64,000 nt of DNA, taken from the NCBI GenBank assembly GCA_946894095.1, contig OX335642.1, forward strand, positions 1,313,021-1,377,020, in the 5' to 3' direction. The stretch comes from Incurvaria masculella. Lineage: Eukaryota > Arthropoda > Insecta > Lepidoptera > Incurvariidae. The first letter of the stretch is position 1, and each line of letters starts with the position of its first letter. Positions 20,552 through 31,345 of this stretch are shown here, in pieces. The notes under the pieces are model-generated. The model ran no database searches and was not told the DNA's origin. It was given only the letters and a program-made list of their open reading frames with translations. The translations under genes were made by a program, and so were the position numbers.

Positions 20552-20950
20552 TGTTTTTTATGCAACCTGACATGAATGGCTAATACCACACAAGCATCGT
20601 TATGATATTAGCCCAATACACCACATTCCCGAAGAAATTAGGTGCCATGTCAGAACATTCCCTTTATGAGCACGGCAACATTGATGGAAAACGCAGACAA
20701 TTTTTCATTGCCGCTTCGACCATCTCTTCATCCAATGCGATGGTGCCAATCCGGGCGGGCTTAAACCCTACGACCTAGTAGGGGAAGGGGAACTACAGTT
20801 TTACATGGATTCCGAACCATGGAGCAGCTAGCATTCGTGACGGAATGCACTTATCGAACTCAGAAAGAGAATGTGCATGTCGGGGCGAGGAATTGAACCC
20901 AGAGCTCTGGTACGCTAGACCAGTCCCCGTGCCACTAGGCGCTCGTAGTA
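20552..20950 (-). mobile_element. SINE-1, full length, minus strand
   Basis: Starts at the T-rich tail complement (TTTTTTATGCAACCTGACAT) and ends in the head complement GCCACTAGGCGCTCGTAG. All body blocks are present with moderate divergence. Confidence 0.85.
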
Positions 20951-21018
20951 GGACACACGCGTGCGTAAGGACATATGTATGCGGTGGGAAAAACCGAAGG
21001 CGCATCTAAACACTAGTG

Positions 21019-21078
21019 TTAGGTTAGTTTAGGTTAGGTTAGGTTAGGTTAGGTTAGGTTAGGTTAGGTTAGGTTAGG
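21019..21078 (+). repeat. Interstitial TTAGG telomere-like array
   Basis: Twelve near-continuous TTAGG units, the first interrupted by one TTTAGG. TTAGG is the usual insect telomere repeat. Unique sequence on both sides shows this is an internal array. It lies about 70 bp from the head end of a SINE-1. Confidence 0.85.
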
Positions 21079-21094
21079 CGAGCGATATTAAGCA

Positions 21095-21136
21095 AGTATT
21101 AAGCGATAAAACGTAACCCTTTTATCGCTTAATACT
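21095..21136. other. Perfect 17-bp inverted repeat
   Basis: AGTATTAAGCGATAAAA at 21095-21111 and its exact complement at 21120-21136 flank an 8-base spacer. A partial third arm (AGCGATATTAAGC) lies just before it at 21081. It starts 16 bp after the TTAGG array. Confidence 0.8.
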
Positions 21137-21710
21137 GATTACATATTTAGGAATTAATTTAAAGGTAATTTACATTGATAAGACAAAATTATAAATATTT
21201 GAAGAAGGAAATCTTATGTGTCGTCTCTTCGCGGAATTCCGTTATTAATTTTCCGTGTACTATCAAAAGAAATTAGGTTGGATACCCACCTAATTATGTT
21301 CAATATCAGATGCGGGGAAGAAAGGGGGGAAATACTCTCTCTAATGAGACCTTCTCACATTACTGCTAGTAATATTCCTCCCGAGACGACAAAATGGAGT
21401 GCTGTAGATGTCTAACGCGCGCAAGAAATCTGTTTGATCTATGAAATGTCTTAATTACAGCGCCGCTCAAAAGGAATCGTTCGAATTATTTCAGGAACAG
21501 GTGTCGTGAGTCTCTGGTTATTACTTCAGCCACTGGAGCGTAGGAAAAATGCGACGGAACCTGATGGCAATGAAAGAAATGAGGCGTGTCATTAGGAACT
21601 AAAATGATGTCTTAGATAAGTGTGCTTTCGTCGGATGATCTGCAAAATTATTGATTAAAATATAATATTTTGGTCTAATTTCGTTTATCCGTTAATTAAT
21701 TTACTTTAAG
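21137..21710. other. Spacer with unsupported frame
   Basis: A 65-codon frame (21218-21415) lies here without known motifs. No shared repeat recognised. Confidence 0.35.
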
Positions 21711-22182
21711 GTCGCGGTCCGTTTGAACCATCGTTAGCGAAAGCGCGGTCACAACTGTTCCGATTCGCGCTTACAGCCCTCAAAATGGCTTCCCGTGAAC
21801 GGTATGACGTCATCGTTACGTCACTCAATGCCGTACGCAGTACTCAACGCTTTGGAGGTAGGGCACTTTGGAGGGAGTTGCACTTAGCAACTGTCAGTAT
21901 CAAATTTTGACGTTCCTACAGCGTTATATATCGTCTTTCGACCGTGTTTTTTAACAAACCATTGTATGTCTCTCAGGTGAAATACCTAATTCTGCTTAGA
22001 GAAATTGATTTTTTTCATGTTTGTTGTTTGGTTTCCCGTTTGTTATTTTGTTTCCGTAAGCGCGCACACAAACAGTCCGAATCGTTTGTGATGTTTACAG
22101 CTTTGAGCGTGCAATCTGATTCGGGACGCTTTTATACGCTTTAAGCACTGTAATCGTTTACGGTTCAAAACGGACCACGGTG
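21711..22182 (+). mobile_element. MITE-2, copy 2
   Basis: Ends GTCGCGGTCCGTTTGAACC and GGTTCAAAACGGACCACGG are imperfect inverted repeats of about 30 bp. The inside aligns with the minus strand of 1508-1918, sharing CTTTGGAGGTAGGGCAC and ATATCGTCTTTCGACCGTG. Confidence 0.75.
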
Positions 22183-23577
22183 TAGTAATAGTCAAATTTA
22201 AAAAACTATTTAAGTACCACTAACGAAGAAGTGCTGAATATAAAGTTCCCTAAGGGTCCTATTCGACGGATTTATTTATTCCGTTGCTTATCCATCCGGT
22301 ATAGTAAGTCAATATTTTTATCCTTGAAATTGCAGTCAGATAATTGTGATAGAAGATATAATGCTCCGGAAATGACTATCCTTAAATTTATTTTGTAATT
22401 AAAGCCCCTTAAGTAATATTTAAAGATTGAAAAATTCCACCGAGTAAAAGTGGAGATACTATAACGTAAATGCTTCTGAATGGTGCAGAATTGATCGCCT
22501 TCCCTAACTAATTTTCTGACATTTGACACCGGTTACACCCCATGGCGTGCTTCTCAACGTTTCAGAGCCTCACATGGGCTCCATCTTCAGGAGAACGTGC
22601 CTGTCGCAACGGAGGTAGGCACATTACTGACTACCCGCCACTCTGCTCAATTTCTCAGCGACAACACACGAACAGTAATCGTCAAGCTGCTGTTCCTACA
22701 CACTAAATAATATTGTTGTTTCTTTTTTCTTGGTCTTTTCCTTTCACCTGCTATAAAATCCAGCGTCGGGCATCCGTATAACTTGACAAGCACTTACCCG
22801 ATTTTGAAGCGGTTTTTATCTACGTGTAACTTGATTCATCCCACCATCTCAATGATACTTCATATACTAAACCACAAGTGGGGTGAAATATCAAAGAGGT
22901 CATGGAAAAAATATGTTATTTTTTAAATAAAAACGACGTACCCGAATATAATGCGATTTTAATTGAAATACAGTTAAATACTTCCCGTTAGTAACTATAA
23001 AACACTCAAGATTATGCTAAATATTTTCTGTTAGGTCAGGGATAAGGTTAAATAATATAATATAAAATAATAATAATAAGTGAGAAATATCTAACTCGGG
23101 TGGAGCCATAGACATCTATTAATATCTATTAATGTCTTACATACGTAAATACAGCATTCGTCATATTTATGAATGATATCGAAATATTGTATTGTTAGTC
23201 CCAACAGAGACTTTTCCTTCTGTTGAGTCCAGCTACTAAAATAGTCTATTTCGCTGATTATTTTTCCCGCTGTTTACCCAGTTGGTAGGCACACAATTCG
23301 ACGACAGGATTGTTTTGTTTGATCTGAACTTACATTTCACGTTCATCTTTACGGGTGTTATCCAGTCATTGATGCTTTGGCTAGTTTATTCATTTAATTA
23401 TTGTAATTTTAGACCGATAGGTATTACAATATAGCATACTAAAATCTCAAACATATATGTACATACAATAAAATAACATTAGGGCAATGCAATGACACCA
23501 TTTAACAAAACATTACAATCACAGAATTATAAATTACACGGTTTCATCATATTGTTTTTAAACATTATATAAATAAA
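22183..23577. other. AT-rich stretch, no gene seen
   Basis: A 55-bp piece at 22775-22830 belongs to the repeat seen at 6991. An 85-codon minus frame at 22272-22529 has no recognisable domain. The rest is unassigned. Confidence 0.4.
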
Positions 23578-23680
23578 CTAGTTGCGGTACCCGGCTCCGC
23601 TCAGGTCCATGTCGTTTTAGACTGATGTCGAGGTGAACTATTTCCTAGATAATATGGAAGGAACTCTATGCGGTTCACTA
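23578..23680 (+). mobile_element. RTE-like LINE tail remnant
   Basis: ACTAGTTGCGGTACCCGGCT and CATGTCGTTTTAGACTGATG match the family at 5283, 31772 and 40507. Confidence 0.55.
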
Positions 23681-24164
23681 AAAGTGACTTGTTTGAACAT
23701 TGTTTACTCATCCTTCTCTTCGTGCAATCGGTTCTTAGGCTGTTTTGTGTTGTTTGTTTTGTCTTACTGTCACTGGTTTTTGCATTGTGGCGTCATTTAA
23801 AAAAATGCGTGCCTATATCACCATGGTATTAGCTTATGAAAATTTCCGTAGTATGATTTTATACGATTTTAAGTGTTTTGTTTGGGAGTAATTTCATTGA
23901 TATTGCTCAACCCTTTGGATATTTAGCGTGATAGTATGTACGCTAAAGCGTTCCCAGCGATGTTCTCTTTAAATTGGTTTAAATCGCATCTTGATCTGTT
24001 TTGTGGTTACGGAGATTACCTCTCGCATGTGGACAGACGTTCCCTTTTATATAAGTAGAGAAAAATAAAAGTCCTACAATATTAATTCATAAATAATAAA
24101 ATAGTAAACTCAATGCAAAAAAATCGTCTAAACTATAAAAGGGGTTATTTATCAGAAATTCTTT
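23681..24164. other. Spacer, nothing recognised
   Basis: No supported gene or repeat. Confidence 0.4.
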
Positions 24165-24345
24165 CAGATTGGCTAAATTTAATCACATTATCACAGTATT
24201 TGATATTAAGTGGTAGGTTGTTAAACATTTTTATAGATATGTAGTGCGAACTTCTTTTCATTATAATAGATCTAGCTGCAGGTATACATAGCTTATTTCT
24301 TTCGCGAAGGCTGTATGAGATTTGTTGTTCCCCTTGCCTTTTAAT
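24165..24345 (-). mobile_element. LINE reverse-transcriptase C-terminal remnant
   Basis: On the minus strand a frame reads A-R-S-I-I-M-K-R-S-S, then Y-I-S-I-K-M-F-N-N-L-P-L-N-I-K. This is the pattern with which jockey/CR1-type LINE ORF2 proteins end ('...KLFN.LP..IK'). The 5' part has frameshifts. It differs from the family at 10205 and 14168. Confidence 0.5.
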
Positions 24346-24439
24346 GTTACATTAACGTTTCTATGCTTAGTTTAAGTACAAGTTTAATTTAAGTTCACAG
24401 AGCACGTCACCGGTTTAACATGATATTAGTGCCTTACCA

Positions 24440-24735
24440 GCCTATTCAGTGACTCGACTTGCCTTGCATGCCAGAGGTCTGGGTTCTAATCCTCGCCCCG
24501 TTCATGCATCAATTCATTCATTTGTGAGTTCATAAGTGCATTTCGACACGAATGCGAGCCGCTCCATTGTTCGTAGTCCATCGAAAACTGTAAGTCCATT
24601 CCCCTACTAGGTGATAGGGTTACGCTCGCCCGGATTGGTATCATCGCATTGGATGAAAAGAGTTCAATGTAGCCGGGCTCATGTAAAGTCTTGGCACGGA
24701 TATAATTTCTTCAGGAATGCGGTGTTTTAGACTTA
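24440..24735 (+). mobile_element. SINE-1, diverged
   Basis: Head starts CGACTTGCCTTGCATGCCAG with B box GGGTTCTAATCC. Body blocks ACGAATGCGAGCCGCTCCA and GGATGAAAAGAGTTCAATG are present, with a deletion of about 35 bp between the last two. The tail is replaced by a TTAGG run. Confidence 0.75.
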
Positions 24736-24743
24736 AAATAGGT

Positions 24744-24765
24744 GGGTTAGGTTAGGTTAGGTTAG
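24744..24765 (+). repeat. Short TTAGG array
   Basis: Four GGTTA units directly after the SINE-1 body. Confidence 0.75.
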
Positions 24766-25071
24766 CTATGTCCATGTCCATTTAATATGCTATGACCATT
24801 TAATAAAAAAATAAGCTTTGTATGGAAGCTTTTTATGTCATTAGTTTAATTAACGATGTTTGTACGGAGTAAGGAATCGAACCCGAAACTCCTAGGCAGC
24901 TTGGAAAAAAGCAAATGTCTTGCAAACGACGTCTAATGGAAAATGTTTTGCCCTTGATACAGTGATTGTTTTAGTAAGCATTTGCTAAAAATAAACACGA
25001 AAATCGTGAACTCATATTTTATGAGGATAGACCAAACTCTCTTTACTGTTTGTTGCCATCTTTTTTCTGCT
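24766..25071. other. Spacer, nothing recognised
   Basis: No gene or shared repeat. Confidence 0.4.
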
Positions 25072-25622
25072 TTTAAGCTGGCCCATCCCGCTCATCTCCC
25101 CATACAAAAGGGGAAAGAAGATCACGTCCATATTTCTTGTCAGAGATCCAAAATTTTGCTCAAAATAGCTTTATTTGATCAAACTAGATGTCTGATGACC
25201 ATTGGCATTGTAAAATTGTGTTTGGTTTCTAAGTTATAAGGTCCGAAAGTTCGCATTTTTCGCGCGTTTTATACAATAACTTCGGAGGTGGATTACGCAA
25301 TGATAAAGTAAGAACATATTAATAAGATTAGTCATCAGACATAGCTTATTTATTCAAGATTTATAATCTATTTGGTTTTTGTTCGATTTTTTACTACAGC
25401 GGTCGTGGTTTACTTTTAGCTATAAGTCGTTTTGAAATTAAAATTTTCGTAAATCTTACCAAACCATACACTATGCACATTGTCTTTTTTGTGGACATGT
25501 TGCATCTTCTTCATCACGGAGCCTGTCTTATTCTTTGAAACAGAGAAGGTCCCAGAGCGCTACACCACGGTTTTGTACCGTGCCCGCGAATGAGTTAGGC
25601 CCGCCGGGTTGGGCCACCTTAA
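25072..25622 (+). mobile_element. Repeat H, uninterrupted copy
   Basis: Left TTTAAGCTGGCCCATCCCG and right CGGGTTGGGCCACCTTAAG are inverted relatives, suggesting a DNA element of about 550 bp. The left 100 bp match 19652-19710 plus 20273-20320, and this copy lacks the MITE found there. No transposase motif was seen inside. Confidence 0.55.
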
Positions 25623-26111
25623 GACTACCCTATATTAAAAAAATCGACCATAATGATGTGTGATTTCTAATGACATTAAAATGTATTTAAATTCATCAGA
25701 GATTTAACGTACATAGTAAATGATTGCGATGGAATAGAAAATGGAACAAAACCTAAGTTTTCCGCTTGGAAGAAACTGCCTGGTTATGGTTAGCCATCGG
25801 ATAACCGATAAATATAATTATAAATGTTATAATTATACATATAATTATGATAAATGAGTAAATGGCGAATTATGAGTTTTTTGGTCCAAGACTTCGTCTC
25901 ATTCGGCTAAAGGTGGGACTGGATCAGTATACATGTTCGCAGGATAAGTTTAGTTAATTCGGTACACCATCGGTCGGTAGTGAGTCTCTGTTTTATGGTA
26001 AGCTTGATCTTTTGCCAAATAGGTAGTCGATTACATTGTAACTACTTGAATTATCTTAACTGTCTACAATACATTATTGAAAGATTTTTGACACTAATAC
26101 TACGCTGGCAG
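25623..26111. other. Spacer, nothing recognised
   Basis: AT-rich, no gene or shared repeat. The tandem-tyrosine/isoleucine frames that begin near 25980 translate the TA run next door. Confidence 0.45.
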
Positions 26112-26132
26112 TATATATATATATATAACACC

Positions 26133-26186
<54 letters not shown>

Positions 26187-26460
26187 GGTGTTAACGGAGT
26201 TATGGTCCAAACGTCAACCACGTGTTCCTTAGCATATTTGGAGCAAAAAAGGTAGATAACATTTTTTTGTACGACTGAAAAAAAAATCGTCCTCCCCATA
26301 CATTTTGTGTGTAGGTATTTACAAAAATGTATGGGGATGACAATTTTTTTTTCAGTCGTACAAAAAAATGTTATCTACCTTTTTGCTCCAAATATGCCAA
26401 GGAATACGTGGTTAACGTTTGGACCATAACTCGGTTAACACCCTGTATATATATATATTT
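26112..26460. repeat. TA microsatellite around MITE-4
   Basis: TA runs lie at 26112-26125, 26137-26183 and 26446-26460. An orphan AACACCCTG at about 26128-26136 is a leftover end of a second MITE-4 copy. Confidence 0.75.
26184..26445. mobile_element. MITE-4, nearly complete palindrome
   Basis: CAGGGTGTTAACGGAGTTAT at the left pairs with ATAACTCGGTTAACACCCTG at the right. Pairing continues for about 120 bp with very few mismatches, leaving a loop of about a dozen bases (near 26309-26320). Insertion in TA repeats suggests a TA-targeting (Tc1/mariner-like) element, which is inference. Confidence 0.85.
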
Positions 26461-26639
26461 ATAGTTAATATATTGACTTGATACAAATCAACCGCAACAA
26501 ACTTGATATCGGCTTTATACATTTGACATAGTTTGTTAAGTTGACGACGGCTTTTACACCAGAAAATAATTTATTTTATTTTATAAGCAATTTTGTTATA
26601 CAATTAGTTTTATTCGTTTATTTTTAATACATTTGCGCC

Positions 26640-26850
26640 AAGGGTGGCTGTTTCTTTTCTTTTTAATTCTTTGTCTCTAACTGTTCTACCAAAAATATAT
26701 TCTAATCTAATCTAATGTAATGTAAAAAAATAATTAAGGTCTAAGTGTTTATTTCAGTATTGTGGACGGAAAACATCTATAAACTAGTGATGATTAACTC
26801 AGTGAAGAAGAAACTTTGCAGGTTCTTCTTCACTGAGTTAATCGAATCAA
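26640..26850 (+). mobile_element. Repeat K with perfect 21-bp hairpin
   Basis: ACTGTTCTACCAAAAATATA at about 26680 is followed by a hairpin: GATTAACTCAGTGAAGAAGAA at 26792-26812 is an exact inverted repeat of 26823-26843, with a 10-base loop. A diverged relative lies at 58735-58897 in the same order. Confidence 0.65.
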
Positions 26851-27013
26851 AAGTTTAAATAAAATGAATTAACAAAGTTATAAGTACATTTTTTAACATA
26901 CTGTACCTACCATTAAAAATAATGTTAGTCTCCATGACCGATAATATAAAAACCTTATTTTTACTACAACAACGTCCAAAACCGATCGACCTCGACAACT
27001 AGGTACTTGGCAG

Positions 27014-27169
27014 CGAGCATTTCCAAACAAATTTTCCCCGAAATGAAACCCGCAGTGAATACGAAAACGTTCCCAAACATGATAGCGGGACGCGTAATAT
27101 CGCTTCCAGCTGAAAAGCAGCCCCTTTCAGCGCTTGACTTTGCAGCGGCAACAAAGGTTTTTCGATTCA
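27014..27169 (+). CDS. Exon-like segment, unrecognised (low confidence)
   Basis: This segment is GC-richer than the flanks. After TTGGCAG the plus frame stays open for 52 codons (reading S-I-S-K-Q-I-F-P-E-M-K-P) and ends at a full donor consensus, TCA|GTGAGT (27170). Its length is a multiple of three with one base left over at each side, a normal exon phase. Against this, the tract before the acceptor is not pyrimidine-rich, and the minus strand is also open over 26964-27254 with a hydrophobic stretch. I do not recognise the product. Confidence 0.2.
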
Positions 27170-28383
27170 GTGAGTCGACTCTGTCGGGGTTTTTCCAAGT
27201 GATCTCGGAAACGGTTGAGGCCTGGAGCTGTTGTTTTATGGTCCAATGTGACATTACAACGAAAATAAATAATTATACGTATGAAACTATGTCCAGAAAA
27301 ATATTTAAATAATTATGCTTTTAGTTCAACAAAACTATATGAAATACTTAATGTACATTTTTTTTCCGTAGCTGATTTCCAAAAACAAATAAATTAAACA
27401 CATCGCAATTCTTCACGGTTATAGTTTTTTTTATATTTTAAATCCTGGAGTCTATTATCTATCTATTACAAACATGTTTCTGCTTAAATTAATTTGTGTT
27501 CATAATTACTCTTGTGTAGCACCAAGTGTATCTATCCTATTTTATCTTCCAGAGGAAAACGTAGTGGAGAGAGATTACTTGTTAATAATAATGTCATTTT
27601 TTATGTTTTCTGTATTTCTCTCTGGGCTTTCTCCTAAATAAATAAATAAATAAAATATATATTTTTTGTACAAACATCCAAGCAGGAAAAACTAATTGTT
27701 TTCCAATTGTTCCCTGACTTTCTAGTCCCGAGTAGATACGGACGCCGGACAGACAGAAAGTAAGTGTGTCCAAGTTGAAACGGAGACGTTTCGCACGGTC
27801 AATAAAATACCTAGATTTATCGCATTTACATAATATTAAGTCTGTATTATGGAACGATTAAGGTTATTTTTTAACTATAAGTAATGTTTTAGGCCAATTT
27901 CCCCTTAGGAGGTATTACAACTTTCTACCCTGTATTTGTATCTATATCTATGCCATAAGTTTAAAAAAATCCATTTGTTTCGGAAAAATCCCGTCGAAAA
28001 ATCCCGTCAACATTCTAAACAAATCATCGCCGAAAGCTCGAATACATTGTTGACATCGTGAAAACCCTCCAAGTTTTCAGCGGAGCATTCGAAGTAAGGT
28101 CGACTGGAAAGCCTTTTCCCGCGGGACGCCTTTCCGCAGTAAAATACGTTCTTTAGTAAAAATACAAATCTTTAAGGCTTCGGAAAAATACAAAATAAAT
28201 TAAAGCGACTCGCACATCTTGAAGTGGAAGGCTCCGAATTGAAAGTCAATTTATTTCAGTCGATCCTGGAGTTGTAAGAGCTTGTGTAAACTTGTTTTGT
28301 GTATTTTTGTGCTATGTGGGTTCCGGCACTTAAACATTATACAATGTCTAAGTTAAAGTGCTTTTATTTCATATTAGCTGAGG
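27170..28383. other. AT-rich stretch, no gene seen
   Basis: An AAAT run at 27636-27655 resembles a LINE 3' tail. A CpG-richer patch at 28000-28150 has no open frame of note. Confidence 0.4.
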
Positions 28384-28538
28384 TTTTTTTTATACGACCC
28401 GACATGGATGGCTACTACCACACAACTACCGTTATGATATTAGCCCAATACACCACATTCCCAAAGGAATTAGGTGCCATGCCAGGACCTTCCCTTTATG
28501 AGCACGGCTACATTGAACTGGATGGAAAACACGGATAA
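28384..28538 (-). mobile_element. SINE-1 tail half, minus strand
   Basis: From the T-run and ACGACCCGACATGGATGGC to GAACTGGATGGAAAACACGG. The head half is missing. The remaining part is close to the family consensus, so it is a young truncated copy. Confidence 0.8.
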
Positions 28539-28712
28539 AACAAAAAAAACCCTACTTTTTCGGCATCAGTATGTGACCCAAAATAATCCCCTTTCGGGAA
28601 TGTCGCCTGCTTCGGTTAACACCGTGTATATAGCCTGCAATTAATATTATTTGTATGTCGCATGTACATACGTCGTAAGTAAGGCATTTGTTGTTCTTGA
28701 TACGAATTCTAC

Positions 28713-28806
28713 TTAAAACTGTAGGTCCTATACTTTGATTTCCCTTAGTTTCACAGTCAATTCCGGGTTTGTACCTTCGCATTGAATGAACGATGGCCGA
28801 AGCGGT
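28713..28806 (+). mobile_element. SINE-1 body fragment
   Basis: ACTGTAGGTCC, then GGGTTTGTACCTTCGCATTG and GAACGATGGCCGAAGCGG. The variant 'AATGAACGATGG' is shared with the 5S-headed copy at 35790. Confidence 0.6.
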
Positions 28807-29015
28807 GAACAGCAAGTGAACAGGGAGAAGAGTGATTAAATTTGATGTTTAGTTGCATTTCTTATCATGGAAACTGGTAAATCTCAGTTCACTTGGCCGA
28901 ATAACAAGTCGCTTGATAGCTTGGTACAAAATACAACTAAACTTCAAATTTAATAACTCTGTTGCCTATTCATCTGCTGTTCCCCCGACGAGCTAAGATG
29001 ATATTGAGGTGATAA
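28806..29015. mobile_element. MITE-15, copy
   Basis: AGTGATTAAATTTGATGTTTAG and its inverted counterpart ACTAAACTTCAAATTTAATAAC frame the centre TCACTTGGCCGAATAACA. Relatives lie at 46072 and 61423. Outer ends with GTGAACAG and its complement are decayed here. Confidence 0.65.
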
Positions 29016-29019
29016 GGTT

Positions 29020-29712
29020 TCATACTATGGCTCGTGCCTGTTCCGTCGGTCCAATTCGACACTCCTCACCCTCCCCCCCCCTTTTTTTGAACCCCACTTT
29101 TTGAACCTCTTCAAACACACTTGATTTACACCTGATTAGATTGAAATGTTAACATACAAATTTTATTATATTAATGAATTTCGTTTTGTTGATTTAATAT
29201 TTGATTTGTTTTTAATTTTATTATTTTTTTTAGTAGCTTTAGCTCATATTGTTTTTTTTTCGAAAGCGCAAAGGAATTAAAAAAAAATGTTTAAAGTGAA
29301 AATTACCTCTGCAAGACAGAATTTATCTAGTGCAGGGGTCTATGAATGTAAAGCATGTATATTAATATTTTTTAATAAATACATTTTTGATTTTTTTTTA
29401 TTTTGAATTAAGAAATATATTTCTGATATTTTACACATTAGATAAATCACATGAGAGCAACATCTGTGCATTTTAGTTTTTTTGATACATTAACTCATAT
29501 CCGTGATATACGCATCTAAAAATGTGTGTAAAGATACCAATAGGAACCAACCAAGGATAAAGGACAATTTATCAAAAAAACTTAAACGTACACACGTAGC
29601 TTTCAGTTGATTTATTTAATTGCCCAATTTCAGAAAAATAGTTCTTAATTTTAATGAAACAGGCCCGAGGCATTGCATGGAACTTGATCACGTCGTTACC
29701 CTCTTAAGTTAT
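29020..29712. mobile_element. Repeat V copies in inverted arrangement
   Basis: Three V pieces are visible: CTATGGCTCGTGCCTGTTCC at 29030, GAATTAAGAAATATATTTCT at 29403 (plus), and AACAGGCCCGAGGCATTGCA at 29660 (complement). Between 29065 and 29400 lies unrelated AT-rich sequence that may be an insertion into the first copy. Confidence 0.4.
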
Positions 29713-30138
29713 CATGGTAACCTCCCTGACCCATCCACAAACGAGTGAACAACTTCACTCGTGACTTCACCAATGTCATTATGGTTTTTCTTTTAGGACT
29801 CGTTTTCCCCCTACTTCCGCTTTGTAAAATAGCTTTGTCATTCTTGAAGCGAAAATGCTTTGAGTGTTCATACGACCACAGAGCACCATTTCCGACCCAT
29901 GTCAATGTATTTTCTTCAGTTTAACACTGAAGCAGTACATACGAAGTTAATTTCAAACAAATTATCTTCACTGTTACATGAGGTGAAGGAAGTTTCTAAC
30001 TTTTCTAACTTCTGATGGATTACTGTCAATTATTTATGAGTGATAGCGCGAACTGTCTCTAACTTGACTTTTGTTTTCTGAAGAAAATTTTTTTTTTTAC
30101 GTTTACTATATTTTCTTTCAGATATCATGCAAAGGTTT
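29713..30138. other. Spacer, nothing recognised
   Basis: The 69-codon minus frame 29696-29905 has no recognisable feature. Confidence 0.4.
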
Positions 30139-30335
30139 AGCGGCTCGTAGCCTAGTGGCGCGGGGACTTGCATGCTAGAGATCTGGGTTCAAATCCTCGC
30201 CCCGTTCATGTACCACTTTCATTCTCTTTCAGAGTTGGATAAGTGCCTTTCGACACAAATGCGAGTTGCTACTTGGTTCGGAATCCATGTAAAATTGTAG
30301 GTCCCCTTACCCTACTAGGTGGTAGGGTTTAAGTC
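30139..30335 (+). mobile_element. SINE-1 head half
   Basis: TAGCCTAGTGGCGCGGGGAC, B box GGGTTCAAATCC, then body to GGTGGTAGGGTTTAAG where it stops. The 3' half is lost. Confidence 0.8.
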
Positions 30336-30734
30336 TCTTGACTACTATAACGACATCTTATTCCAAATTAATTGGTATTATGATCTTAAATATTCAGGTG
30401 TAAAAAGCCATCGTAATTTTTGACACAAGGTGGTATACAATCAAACATAAGTTGGTAGTTAGTTTTTTAAAACCTTCAATTCTCTAACCATCATCTCTAC
30501 CTAACCCTTCGAGGAAGCGGCGTTATGGCGTATAAAAGGCAAAAACTCAAGCAGCAATGCATATTATAATGCAATAAAACGGTATTCAAATAAACAACCG
30601 CCTTGTATCGGACTGAAGCCAATGAAATACATTTTAAAGTGAGATTTTCGCGTTTATTTTAGCTTTAATGTGTGTTGTGTAAGCTAAGCTCAACAATAGG
30701 GATGCCATACTGATAATACCTATCGATAATTACA
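30336..30734. other. Spacer, nothing recognised
   Basis: No supported gene or repeat. Confidence 0.4.
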
Positions 30735-31066
30735 AAAGACCGGCCAAGTGCAAGTCGGATTCGCACACGAAGTGTTCCGTACCATCATAAAAAAACCTTT
30801 TTTTGTATGGGGGGCAAACAAAACAAGGTTTTTAAAAGGGTTTTTTAGTTAATTGTTATTTTTGTTATTTTTTTAGTTTACCTATTTGTTGTTATAGCGG
30901 CAAAATAAATACACACTCTGTAAGATAATCAGATGCCTACCTATTACGGTTCATGAGATACATCCCGTGACCGTCGGACGGACGGACAGATGGACGACGG
31001 ACGGAAAGCGGAGGCTTAGTAATAGGTTTCCGTAGGAACCCTTTGGGTACGGAACCCTAAAAAAAT
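30735..31066 (+). mobile_element. GACG element
   Basis: Complete copy from AAGACCGGCCAAGTGCAAGT to GTACGGAACCCTAAAAA, with a short, decayed GACG run near 30975-31010. It ends 10 bp before a SINE-3. Confidence 0.85.
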
Positions 31067-31075
31067 AAAAAAAAT

Positions 31076-31345
31076 GTCGGCATAGCTCAGCGGTAGAGCA
31101 GTGGACATGTAATCCAAAGGTCGCCAAGTTTTTCAAACAAAACGGTTGCACTGAATGTGAGCGATAACGAACGATATTTGTATGAGAGCCTGTAAAAAAA
31201 TTCGTTCGATAAAGCTCAGATTCGGTGCTATAGTTTCGTTTGAAAAACTCGAGGTGTGGAAAAAGGTGTTAATCCTGCTTCCGACGAATGTCCAGATCAA
31301 AAACGTTTTCTGATGATTTTCAAAATATGTTTGTAGATGTTGTTG
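31076..31345 (+). mobile_element. SINE-3 interrupted by MITE-16
   Basis: The tRNA-like head GTCGGCATAGCTCAGCGGTA, CCAAAGGTCGC is followed, after the insert, by AATCCTGCTTCCGACGAATG and the family body TGTCCAGATCAAAAACG. GTCGG at the start can pair with CCGAC after the insert, i.e. the former acceptor stem. The break lies in the B box. Confidence 0.7.
31125..31251. mobile_element. MITE-16, small foldback insert
   Basis: About 127 bp. AAGTTTTTCAAACAAAAC at the left pairs with GTTTCGTTTGAAAAACT at the right, and the match goes on inward (GAGCGATAACGAACGA with TCGTTCGATAAAGCTC). It splits the SINE-3 head. Only one copy is in the window. Confidence 0.7.

Noticed and set aside
21478..21533. Tiny exon and 24-nt intron (TTTCAG...GTGAGT...TTCAG)
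   Set aside because: An intron of 24 nt is too short to be spliced.
25980..26299. Frames with long Ile-Tyr repeats on both strands
   Set aside because: These are translations of the TA microsatellite and the MITE-4 palindrome.
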